Assembly: GCA_021163525.1 (NCBI GenBank)
Contig: JAGGTX010000032.1
Span: 1-5,476 of the forward strand
Direction: 5' to 3'
Origin: Caldifarciminota bacterium
GTDB lineage: Bacteria > Hydrothermota > UBA3072 > B12-G15
DNA length: 5,476 bases
Under the pieces are notes generated by a model. That model was given only the letters and a program-made list of their open reading frames with translations, was not told the DNA's origin and made no database searches. The position numbers and the translations under genes are program-made. Positions 1 through 5,476 of this stretch are shown here, one piece after another. Each line of letters begins with the position of its first letter. Position 1 is the first letter of the stretch.

Positions 1-442
1 ACCTTATATAATCAAACTGTATTTCATCAAACCCTATTTCAAATCCTTTTTGTGCAACATCAATATTGTACTCCCATACCCTTCTATCCTCAGGATCAGT
101 CCAGTATCCCTCAATAGGGTCGTGCCAGATTTTACCCTTATATGTTTTAAGGGCAAAATCCCCACTATCCCTCTTTGCCATGTATTCGTCCTTAAAAACC
201 GTAACCCTTCCAATGGTATACACCCCGAGTTTTTTATACATTGATATCTTCTTTTTGCAGAGTTTAAAATATTTTGTTCCCCTGACATCCTTCAAATCCA
301 TGACCACAGTGTTAATCACACCTTCATTTATTAACTGGATAAGCCTCCTCTCCCCTTTTCCTGAAGAGAGAACACCAGGGGATAGATAGACACCCCTTAT
401 CACCTGAGGAGGTATCATTACATAAAGCAGGAGCATCACCAT
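1..442 (-). CDS. DUF4015-type putative glycoside hydrolase, N-terminal part (3' end outside window)
   Basis: This reading frame runs from an ATG at 442 leftward off the window edge: 147 codons with no stop. Its sequence fits the DUF4015 (COG1306) family of putative TIM-barrel glycosidases. I recognise GVYLSPG (17-23), VVMDLKDVRG (46-55), a GRVTVFKDEY segment (78-87), WHDP (106-109), YWTDPEDRRVWEYN (113-126) and the hallmark GFDEIQFDYIR (137-147). The acidic residues at the ends of these predicted strands are typical of barrel active sites, but catalytic residues and substrate are not established for this family as far as I know. A TAA lies in frame four codons upstream, so the start is at 442 or the second ATG at 436. 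The first ten residues are hydrophobic (MVMLLLYVMI) and may be a minimal signal peptide, though no basic n-region is present. No Shine-Dalgarno precedes the start; a promoter -10 ends 6 nt upstream, suggesting a leaderless mRNA. It is divergent from the glycan operon, hinting at a cell-surface carbohydrate role. Family call is fairly firm; function is inferred. Confidence 0.85.
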   Translation of the reverse strand, partial: MVMLLLYVMIPPQVIRGVYLSPGVLSSGKGERRLIQLINEGVINTVVMDLKDVRGTKYFKLCKKKISMYKKLGVYTIGRVTVFKDEYMAKRDSGDFALKTYKGKIWHDPIEGYWTDPEDRRVWEYNIDVAQKGFEIGFDEIQFDYIR

Positions 443-448
443 ACAGGG

Positions 449-477
449 ATATTACACACACACTGAAAACAAGTCAA
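449..477 (-). promoter_or_regulatory. Sigma70-like promoter of the DUF4015 gene, leaderless arrangement
   Basis: Read on the minus strand, TTGACT (477-472) is followed by a 17-nt spacer and TAATAT (454-449). The -10 hexamer is separated from the ATG at 442 by only 6 nt (CCCTGT), so transcription would begin at or within a base or two of the start codon. No Shine-Dalgarno is present. The spacer ends in five GT units touching the -10. The match to consensus is good for both hexamers and the spacing is optimal; transcription itself is untested. Confidence 0.62.
454..463. repeat. (AC)5 / (GT)5 dinucleotide tract inside promoter spacer
   Basis: Five perfect AC units (GT on the minus strand) lie between the -35 and -10 of the minus-strand promoter and touch the -10. 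Slippage by one unit would change the spacer from 17 to 15 or 19 nt. Five units is short, so this may be only a chance tract. Confidence 0.9.
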
Positions 478-485
478 CCAATCAC

Positions 486-513
486 TTGAAAGTTTCCATT
501 TTTCAGGTATCTT
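486..513 (+). promoter_or_regulatory. Sigma70-like promoter of the glycan operon, leaderless arrangement
   Basis: TTGAAA (486-491), a 16-nt spacer and TATCTT (508-513) form a plausible sigma70-type promoter. The -10 ends 6 nt before the ATG at 520 (AATTCT between), predicting a transcript that starts at or next to the A of the start codon. The -35 lies 8 bp from the -35 of the opposite-facing promoter, so the two polymerase sites are packed back to back and are unlikely to be filled independently. Confidence 0.55.
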
Positions 514-519
514 AATTCT

Positions 520-1857
520 ATGTGGAGAGACAGGGATCTTACCTTCCTTATAATTGATCTTGCATCAGCCCTGCTGGGGGTTGGGTTTACCTATTATTTG
601 TTAATCAAAATCCACTGTATCTCCCATCCTGTTTATATACGGTATAACCTTACTTCAATACCTCTTATCATTCTATCCGTATTCGCATATACGGATATGT
701 TCAATTTTATGGCATATCTTGACAGAATTGGCTACATATACAGAACATCAAAGTCCATGCTATATTCGTTCTTCCTCTATCTCATTGTTACTTTCATCTT
801 TAAGTTTGGATTGTTTCATTCAAGGATTTTAATCCTTTCACTGTTTGTTGTGCTCTCAATAATCCTTTACTTTGAGAAGATAGTTATTTATCCACTCCTT
901 TTAAGGATTTTGCCCTCAAGGAGCGTTGTAATATACTCACCCGATGGGAATGCCATGGGACTGGACAGATTCTTCAAAACCCATAGATTTGCAAACATAA
1001 AGGTTATTGATGTTGTGAAAAATATGAGAGAACTTGAAAAATTCAGAGGGAACAAAATAACCTTTATCCTTGTCTTAAATAAAGGAGGATATCAAGAACT
1101 TTTAAAAATACTTGGTGATTTTATGGACAAAGAGAAGGTTTTTGTCTATTCAGAAGTTAACAAAAAAATAAGGGATGTTCCTTACTGGTTCTACTTTGCT
1201 GGTATCCCACTTGTTCCATTCAGATGGTCTGGCAGGTCAAAGGCATATCTTGTATCAAAGAGAATTGTTGACATCATGGGAAGCATCGTGGCAATAATAG
1301 TTTTTCTGCCCTTTTTCATATCTGTTCCCATCATCATCAAACTCACCTCAGAAGGTCCTGTTTTCTTCAAACAGATAAGGCTAACAGAGGGAATGAAACC
1401 ATTCCCCATGCTCAAGTTCAGGTCAATGTACACAAATATAGACGATGAGGTGCATAAGAAGTATGTGAAAAATCTTATAAAAGGCGAAAAGAAGGATGGA
1501 AAGGTTTATAAACTCACAAACGACCCAAGGGTAACACCGGTTGGATACTTTCTCAGAAAAACAAGCCTTGACGAATTGCCTCAATTTTTCAATGTTCTCA
1601 AAGGCCACCTTTCCATTGTTGGTCCAAGACCTCCACTTGATTATGAAATCAAGGAATACGAGGAATGGCATAAATTGAGGTTGAGTGTGAAGCAGGGTAT
1701 TACAGGTATGTGGCAGGTATTTGGCCGTTCGCTCTTACCTTTTGATGAATCTGTTTTCCTTGACATATACTATGCATATAACAGGTCACTCTGGCTTGAC
1801 ATCCATCTTATACTACAAACCATACCAAACATAGTATTCGGAAAGGGTGCGTACTGA
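520..1857 (+). CDS. Polyprenyl-phosphate hexose-1-phosphate transferase (WbaP-type glycan initiator)
   Basis: This 445-residue membrane enzyme is expected to move a sugar-1-phosphate from a nucleotide sugar to undecaprenyl phosphate at the inner face of the membrane, the first step of lipid-linked glycan synthesis. The N-terminal part has about four hydrophobic helices (near 7-30, 43-60, 81-97, 101-118). A soluble CoA-binding-like domain follows (about 131-235), then the Bac_transf catalytic domain (245-445). The catalytic domain opens with SKRIVDIMGS and a membrane stretch broken by P264, as in re-entrant helices of this family. It carries EGPVFFKQIR (278-287), KFRSM (299-303), RKTSLDELPQ (346-355) with the catalytic Asp-Glu pair D351/E352, GPRPP (368-372) and QGITGMWQV (392-400). 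It ends in the usual GKGAY, so it is full length. A TGA at 487-489 excludes an upstream start, and no Shine-Dalgarno is seen before ATG 520. It leads an amino-sugar operon. The exact sugar transferred cannot be read from sequence. Confidence 0.93.
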   Translation: MWRDRDLTFLIIDLASALLGVGFTYYLLIKIHCISHPVYIRYNLTSIPLIILSVFAYTDMFNFMAYLDRIGYIYRTSKSMLYSFFLYLIVTFIFKFGLFHSRILILSLFVVLSIILYFEKIVIYPLLLRILPSRSVVIYSPDGNAMGLDRFFKTHRFANIKVIDVVKNMRELEKFRGNKITFILVLNKGGYQELLKILGDFMDKEKVFVYSEVNKKIRDVPYWFYFAGIPLVPFRWSGRSKAYLVSKRIVDIMGSIVAIIVFLPFFISVPIIIKLTSEGPVFFKQIRLTEGMKPFPMLKFRSMYTNIDDEVHKKYVKNLIKGEKKDGKVYKLTNDPRVTPVGYFLRKTSLDELPQFFNVLKGHLSIVGPRPPLDYEIKEYEEWHKLRLSVKQGITGMWQVFGRSLLPFDESVFLDIYYAYNRSLWLDIHLILQTIPNIVFGKGAY

Positions 1858-1866
1858 GGAGGGGCG

Positions 1867-2400
1867 ATGGGATATGTTCTTATAAGGGGTGAGAAAAAGG
1901 AAATACCGGATAATAGACCCGTGGATATACTGATACCCGAATACAACATAATAGTGAAGGACACCGTTTTCGGAAATGGTGTTGTTATATGGAGTAATGT
2001 AAATATCTACGGTGCAGAAATTGGTGCAGAGACAAAGATTGGGGCATTTGTTGAAATCAGGAAAGGGGCAAAGATCGGGAAGAGGGTAAAGATTGAACCC
2101 CTTGTTTTCATTCCAGAAGGCGTTACCATTGAAGATTGCGTTTTTCTCGGTCCCAATGTGGTTTTCACCAATGATTTATTCCCGAGGAGCTGCAAGGAGG
2201 ATGGGAGTCTGATTGAGGATTATGAGATTGTTCCCACGCTTGTAAAAAGAGGGGCTGCAATTGGTGCAAGTTCCGTGATAAAATGTGGTATCACAATTGG
2301 TGAGAATGCCTTAATAGGTCTTGGTTCTGTAGTTGTTGATGATATTCCACCTGGTACACTTGTTTATGGTGAAAAGGCAAGGGTGAGGAGGGTCTTATGA
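1867..2400 (+). CDS. Left-handed beta-helix N-acetyltransferase, WbpD/WlbB-like (3-amino sugar)
   Basis: The 177-residue protein is built from hexapeptide repeats (I/V-G-x-x-x-x), roughly residues 28-165, which form a left-handed beta-helix and normally a trimer using acetyl-CoA. The segment [19 protein letters not shown] (85-103) followed by FPRS (105-108), then [18 protein letters not shown] (124-141), is typical of the WxcM-N/WbpD group that acetylates the 3-amino group of nucleotide sugars. The protein contains no histidine at all, so it cannot use a histidine base as PglD-type enzymes do. Where WbpD/WlbB proteins usually have an Asn-Asn-Val segment, this one has EPLVFIPEG (77-85), as I recall is seen in a neighbouring subgroup. 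The start is supported by a GAGGAGG ribosome site that overlaps the stop of the preceding gene (gap 9 nt). The following aminotransferase gene overlaps its stop by 4 bp, which supports the amino-sugar substrate. The UDP-GlcNAc3N versus UDP-GlcNAc3NA question stays open. Confidence 0.88.
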   Translation: MGYVLIRGEKKEIPDNRPVDILIPEYNIIVKDTVFGNGVVIWSNVNIYGAEIGAETKIGAFVEIRKGAKIGKRVKIEPLVFIPEGVTIEDCVFLGPNVVFTNDLFPRSCKEDGSLIEDYEIVPTLVKRGAAIGASSVIKCGITIGENALIGLGSVVVDDIPPGTLVYGEKARVRRVL

Positions 2401-3551
2401 GGATTGTTCCACTTGTTGACCTTAAGGCGCAGTATAAAGAGATAAAAGATGAACTTTTCAATATGTGGGAAGAAATCCTTGAAGGCATGAGGCTCTATCT
2501 TGGACCAAATGTTCAGGCATTTGAAAAGGAGTTTGGTGAATATATAGGTGTTGATGAATGTATTGGCGTTGGGAATGGCACTGAGGCGCTTCATTACGCA
2601 ATACGTGCAGCAGGGGTAAATCCTGGTGAAAAGGTGATAACTGTAAGCCATACATTCTTTGCCACCATAGAGGCAATCATCCATGCAGGGGCTGAACCTG
2701 TAATGGTTGATATAAATGAGGATACATACAACATATCCACTGATAGAATCCTTGAATACATTGAAACAAAATGTAAATTTGACGGAGAAACCCTTATTGA
2801 TAAATCTGATGGGAAAGTAGTTCGTGCCATTCTTCCTGTTCATCTCTATGGGCAGAGTGCATGTATGGGAAGGATAATGGAGATGGCAAAGAAGTATAAT
2901 CTGAAGGTTATTGAGGATGCAGCACAGGCACAGGGAGCAGAGTATAATGGCAGAAAGGTTGGCTCCATTGGTGATGTTGCAGGATTCAGTTTCTACTTTT
3001 CAAAGAACCTTGGTGCATTTGGAGAGGCAGGGGGAGTCACAACAAACGACCCGGACATTGCATACAGGGTGAAAAGACTCAGGGAACATGGTCAGAAGGA
3101 TAAGTATCACCATGAGATGTTCGGATTCAATGGAAGACTTGACGAATTACAGGCAGCGGCCTTGAGACTTAAATTAAAGAGACTGGATAAATGGAACGAG
3201 AGAAGGAGAATGATTGCAAGGATGTACAATGATTATCTCTCTGACCTTCCCATAAAAACACCTGTTGAACACGAAAAGGCAAAGCATGTGTATCATCTCT
3301 ATGTTATAAGGACAGAGAAGAGGGATGAACTTTTCAACTACCTCAGGGAGAATGGAATTGGTGCAGGCATCCATTATCCTGTTCCCTGCCATAAACAGGA
3401 ACCATTGAAGGGCTTAAATATCTTGTTGCCCATAACCGAGAAGGTTGCGGATGAAATCATATCTCTACCCATACATCCACATATGACAGATACTGATGTG
3501 GAATATGTATGTGACACAATAAGGGCCTTTTTTGTGGGGGGTGACAAATGA
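2397..3551 (+). CDS. DegT/DnrJ/EryC1/StrS PLP-dependent sugar aminotransferase (WbpE/GnnB-like)
   Basis: This 384-residue enzyme is expected to convert a 3-keto nucleotide sugar to the 3-amino sugar, with glutamate as usual donor and PLP as cofactor. It opens with the family signature [10 protein letters not shown] (4-13). The phosphate-binding GNGTEAL is at 59-65. [11 protein letters not shown] (171-181) supplies D174, which contacts the PLP ring nitrogen, and [12 protein letters not shown] (202-213) contains the Schiff-base lysine K203. LREHGQ (228-233) and [11 protein letters not shown] (244-254) are also typical, as is the C-terminal IHYPVP (325-330). A polar stretch around residues 124-140 (with [16 protein letters not shown]) lengthens the segment before the LPVHLYGQ strand compared with WbpE-type enzymes. 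The start overlaps the acetyltransferase stop as ATGA, with GAGGAGGG at 2385-2392. All key residues are present, so it should be active. Class is certain; 3-position specificity is inferred from the neighbours on both sides. Confidence 0.94.
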   Translation: MRIVPLVDLKAQYKEIKDELFNMWEEILEGMRLYLGPNVQAFEKEFGEYIGVDECIGVGNGTEALHYAIRAAGVNPGEKVITVSHTFFATIEAIIHAGAEPVMVDINEDTYNISTDRILEYIETKCKFDGETLIDKSDGKVVRAILPVHLYGQSACMGRIMEMAKKYNLKVIEDAAQAQGAEYNGRKVGSIGDVAGFSFYFSKNLGAFGEAGGVTTNDPDIAYRVKRLREHGQKDKYHHEMFGFNGRLDELQAAALRLKLKRLDKWNERRRMIARMYNDYLSDLPIKTPVEHEKAKHVYHLYVIRTEKRDELFNYLRENGIGAGIHYPVPCHKQEPLKGLNILLPITEKVADEIISLPIHPHMTDTDVEYVCDTIRAFFVGGDK

Positions 3552-4534
3552 AGATTGGGGTGATTGGACTTGGATACTGGGGACCTAACCTGTTGAGGAA
3601 TCTTTTACATATCCCCGGTATTGAGGTTATTGGGTGTGATGAGGACAGAAAAAGGATTGATATAATAAAGAGAAATTTTCCCAATGCAGAGTACACAACA
3701 TCCTGTGATTTCATTGACGACCCTGATGTCAGAGCAATCGTTATAGCCACACCGGTAAAATCCCATTATGAACTGGCTAAACTTGCCCTTGAAAAAGATA
3801 AAGATGTATTTGTTGAGAAACCTCTCACTGTTTCATATAGGGAAGCAGAGGACATTGTTAATCTTGCAGAAGAAAATAACAAAATCCTGATGGTTGGTCA
3901 TACATTCATGTTTAATCCTGCTGTTTTGAAGATAAAGGAAATTATAGAGAGTGGGGAGGTGGGGGAAATATATTATATAACCTCCACAAGGGTGAATCTG
4001 GGAATACATAGAAAGGATGCCAATGTGATATGGGACCTTGCTCCCCATGATTTTTCAATAATCTTTCTGTGGATGGACACAGAACCAAAATATGTATCTG
4101 CTGTTGGGAAGGATGCTGTGCTTGACGGACTTGCTGATGTGGCATTCATACACACAATCTTTGACAACGGTGTTATTGCAGACATCCAGGTGGGCTGGCT
4201 TGCCCCATCAAAGATAAGGAGAACAATCGTTGTTGGTTCAAAAAAGATGATTGTCTACGATGAAACCAATCCTCAGGAGAAAGTAAAGATATATGACTCT
4301 GGTGTCCAGTTAAAGGAGCCATATGACTATGGTGAATTCCTTCTCACATACAGGACTGGGGACATACATGCACCAAAGATAGAGGGCACAGAACCATTAA
4401 AACTGGAAATGGAACACTTTGTTGAATGCATAAAGAAAAGAAAGAATCCGATCTCTGATGGAAAGTTTGCCCTGAAGATTGTTAAAACCCTTCAGATGGC
4501 AAATGAATCCCTGAAAAAGAACAACGGGGGATAA
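3548..4534 (+). CDS. Gfo/Idh/MocA family nucleotide-sugar 3-dehydrogenase (WbpB/GnnA-like role)
   Basis: A 328-residue cytoplasmic oxidoreductase. The N-terminal Rossmann fold carries the NAD(P) loop [14 protein letters not shown] (5-18), ending in a strand with acidic D31 after VIGC, which favours NAD over NADP. The family motif VEKPL (89-93) contains catalytic K91. [11 protein letters not shown] (116-126) and [13 protein letters not shown] (159-171) follow, with D163 and H167 the usual active-site pair of the C-terminal domain. In this operon it most likely oxidises the C3 hydroxyl of a UDP-HexNAc or its uronic acid, giving the keto substrate for the aminotransferase. The [10 protein letters not shown] motif differs from the corresponding region of Pseudomonas WbpB as I remember it, so it may belong to a different branch of the family. 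Its ATG overlaps the preceding stop by 4 bp (ATGA), with GGGGGGTGA at 3536-3544 as an imperfect ribosome site. It is the last operon gene. Family is certain; substrate is inferred from context. Confidence 0.9.
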   Translation: MKIGVIGLGYWGPNLLRNLLHIPGIEVIGCDEDRKRIDIIKRNFPNAEYTTSCDFIDDPDVRAIVIATPVKSHYELAKLALEKDKDVFVEKPLTVSYREAEDIVNLAEENNKILMVGHTFMFNPAVLKIKEIIESGEVGEIYYITSTRVNLGIHRKDANVIWDLAPHDFSIIFLWMDTEPKYVSAVGKDAVLDGLADVAFIHTIFDNGVIADIQVGWLAPSKIRRTIVVGSKKMIVYDETNPQEKVKIYDSGVQLKEPYDYGEFLLTYRTGDIHAPKIEGTEPLKLEMEHFVECIKKRKNPISDGKFALKIVKTLQMANESLKKNNGG

Positions 4535-4552
4535 CGGGCTTAATATCCATTC

Positions 4553-4581
4553 TATTCTACATTTGACAGAATAAATTTTTT
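4553..4581 (+). terminator. Possible weak intrinsic terminator after the glycan operon
   Basis: TATTCT (4553-4558) and AGAATA (4568-4573) can pair as a 6-bp AU-rich stem with a 9-nt loop, followed two bases later by six Ts (4576-4581). The stem has only one G-C pair, so it would be a poor terminator. Its right arm overlaps the -35 of the next promoter. No better hairpin is visible in the gap, so readthrough into the next gene is possible. Confidence 0.22.
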
Positions 4582-4591
4582 GGTATATTAT
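4563..4591 (+). promoter_or_regulatory. Near-consensus sigma70 promoter of the propeller gene
   Basis: TTGACA (4563-4568, perfect -35), a 17-nt spacer and TATTAT (4586-4591, one mismatch to TATAAT) predict a start near 4598. That leaves an untranslated leader of about 80 nt before ATG 4678, unlike the two leaderless arrangements at the other intergenic region. It indicates that the propeller gene is a separate transcription unit from the glycan operon. Confidence 0.68.
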
Positions 4592-4667
4592 CCTTTTCAA
4601 CAGGAGTGGTTAATAGTAAAAACACTTATCAGAATTAATACTTTTGAAAATGCAAATTTTTAAAAAT

Positions 4668-4674
4668 GGAGGTG
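4668..4674 (+). promoter_or_regulatory. Strong ribosome binding site fixing the start at 4678
   Basis: GGAGGTG ends three bases before ATG 4678 (five bases from the end of GGAGG). An in-frame ATG at 4666 would add MEVF, but it lies within the ribosome site itself and has no good site of its own, so 4678 is preferred. Confidence 0.75.
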
Positions 4675-4677
4675 TTT

Positions 4678-5476
4678 ATGAATCTTATAATCCTTCTTTT
4701 TTCATTGAATCCTGAGGCCTTCTGGGTTCAGGACCAGGGATTTTACAGATCCTACCATAAGGAACACTTTCTCCTGTCACTGGATTCACTCAATGTCCAG
4801 GTATATTCCTTTACAAAGATTGGAGGATTCTACGATGCCCTGTGCAAAGATAATCTTTACTTTGTTGCAACGGATTCAGGCCTTTACAGGGCAGGAACAG
4901 ACCTCTCCTGGACAAGGCCCTGCTCACTGCTCTTTGTTGACCTCTATCACTTCCCGGGTAATGGTTCCAGAATGCTCGGGCTCACTGAAAGACATCTATA
5001 TCAAAGCACAAATGATTTTGATTCATGGACAGATGTGGATAATTATGGTGAGTTGAACGATTCAGGGTTTGTGTGTGCATGCTTATCACCTGACAGCGCT
5101 ACATTTATTTTCCGTTTGAGATATTATGTGGCAAATGAGAAAAGAATATACACAAGGAGAGTGCCTTTATCCTATCACTTCTCAATGCTTCCCTTTGACA
5201 CAACAATGGGGAAAATAACAGGGTTGTGCCCCAGTAATATTGGTGATGATTCAGTATTCATTGCTACAACCAATGGTATATACCTCTGGTCCGGGCCTGA
5301 TTCACAATTCATAGAACTTTCATCCACACTACCTGATAAAAATATCCTGTGCTTCCATGTATCCCATAATACAGATTCAACCATCTGGGTTGGAACACCC
5401 ACTGGTGTTTACTACACAAATGACATGGGGGCAAACTGGTATCACCCAAGCATTTCTGACTCTGTAACATCAATCA
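4678..5476 (+). CDS. Probable exported beta-propeller protein with Asp-box-like repeats, N-terminal part
   Basis: The frame is open from ATG 4678 to the window edge (266 complete codons), so the 3' end is missing. A short hydrophobic start (MNLIILLFSLNPEAFW) may be a signal peptide, although it has no basic n-region. The rest shows degenerate repeats of the form hydrophobic strand - T/D-x-G - hydrophobic-Tyr - then a turn ending in Trp: LYFVATDSGLYRAGTDLSW (60-78), a weaker copy ending STNDFDSW (110-117), VFIATTNGIYLWSG (193-206) and IWVGTPTGVYYTNDMGANW (236-254). TNDMGANW (247-254) fits the Asp-box pattern S/T-x-D-x-G-x-x-W of sialidase/BNR and VPS10-like propeller blades. The Asp box is a structural turn and does not by itself indicate sialidase activity; none of the sialidase catalytic residues can be assigned here. 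Such proteins in uncultivated bacteria often carry a C-terminal sorting or Fn3 domain, which would lie beyond the window. It has its own promoter and ribosome site, so a link to the glycan operon is only positional. I do not recognise a specific family. Confidence 0.8.
   Translation, partial: MNLIILLFSLNPEAFWVQDQGFYRSYHKEHFLLSLDSLNVQVYSFTKIGGFYDALCKDNLYFVATDSGLYRAGTDLSWTRPCSLLFVDLYHFPGNGSRMLGLTERHLYQSTNDFDSWTDVDNYGELNDSGFVCACLSPDSATFIFRLRYYVANEKRIYTRRVPLSYHFSMLPFDTTMGKITGLCPSNIGDDSVFIATTNGIYLWSGPDSQFIELSSTLPDKNILCFHVSHNTDSTIWVGTPTGVYYTNDMGANWYHPSISDSVTSI

Noticed and set aside
34..288. Minus-strand 84-codon frame
   Set aside because: It overlaps the DUF4015 gene in another frame; the true frame has clear family motifs and spans 1-442.
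66..389. Plus-strand 107-codon frame
   Set aside because: Antisense shadow of the DUF4015 gene, with no ribosome site and no recognisable motif.
405..412. GAGGAGGT on the plus strand, like a strong Shine-Dalgarno
   Set aside because: No start codon follows at a usable distance, and the bases are explained by the Pro-Pro-Gln codons of the minus-strand gene.
470..488. Inverted repeat CAAGT-N9-ACTTG between the divergent promoters
   Set aside because: Only 5-bp arms, largely made of the two -35 boxes themselves; not enough to call an operator.
2364..2843. Minus-strand 159-codon frame
   Set aside because: Lies antisense to the acetyltransferase/aminotransferase junction; cysteine- and tyrosine-rich translation with no family resemblance.
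4656..4667. Perfect 12-bp palindrome ATTTTTAAAAAT just before the ribosome site
   Set aside because: Pure A/T in an AT-rich leader, too short to form a stable RNA hairpin, and likely by chance; an operator role cannot be supported.
4595..4677. Possible riboswitch or small RNA in the propeller leader
   Set aside because: The ~80-nt leader is AT-rich with no conserved riboswitch core or GC-rich stems visible.
4793..5056. Plus-strand 87-codon frame
   Set aside because: Alternate-frame shadow within the propeller gene, whose own frame has repeats, a promoter and a ribosome site.

Overview
The window looks like bacterial chromosome from an AT-leaning genome. It strongly prefers AGA/AGG arginine codons and uses ATA isoleucine freely, a bias common in thermophilic and deep-branching bacteria. 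No rRNA, tRNA, CRISPR array, insertion sequence or phage gene is visible. Assignment to an uncultivated phylum of the WOR-3/Hydrothermae kind would be a guess from style, not from a marker gene.

Layout. (1) Positions 1-442, minus strand: the first 147 codons of a DUF4015-type (COG1306-like) putative glycoside hydrolase whose 3' end lies outside the window. (2) Positions 443-519: a 77-bp divergent intergenic region with two back-to-back sigma70-like promoters. In both, the -10 hexamer ends exactly 6 nt before the ATG and there is no Shine-Dalgarno sequence, so both genes look leaderless. (3) Positions 520-4534, plus strand: a tight four-gene operon. It encodes a polyprenyl-phosphate sugar-phosphate transferase, a left-handed beta-helix N-acetyltransferase (WbpD/WlbB-like), a DegT/DnrJ/EryC1/StrS PLP aminotransferase (WbpE-like) and a Gfo/Idh/MocA NAD(P)-dependent oxidoreductase (WbpB-like or GnnA-like). 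The last three junctions are a 9-nt gap and two 4-bp ATGA overlaps. (4) Positions 4535-4677: an intergenic region with a near-consensus promoter and a strong ribosome binding site. (5) Positions 4678-5476, plus strand: the first 266 codons of a probably exported beta-propeller protein with Asp-box-like repeats, running off the right edge.

How the genes fit together. Oxidation of a nucleotide sugar to the 3-keto form (oxidoreductase), transamination (aminotransferase) and N-acetylation (acetyltransferase) would give a nucleotide-linked 3-acetamido-3-deoxy sugar. The membrane transferase would start a surface glycan on undecaprenyl phosphate, perhaps with that same sugar. No glycosyltransferase, flippase, polymerase or UDP-sugar 6-dehydrogenase is in the window, so the rest of the pathway must be elsewhere. 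The divergent DUF4015 protein could act on a surface glycan, but only its position suggests this.

I did not find a clearly new multi-gene system. The points most worth checking are the paired leaderless divergent promoters (one with a GT repeat inside its spacer), the compact initiator-plus-amino-sugar cassette, and the uncharacterised propeller protein.
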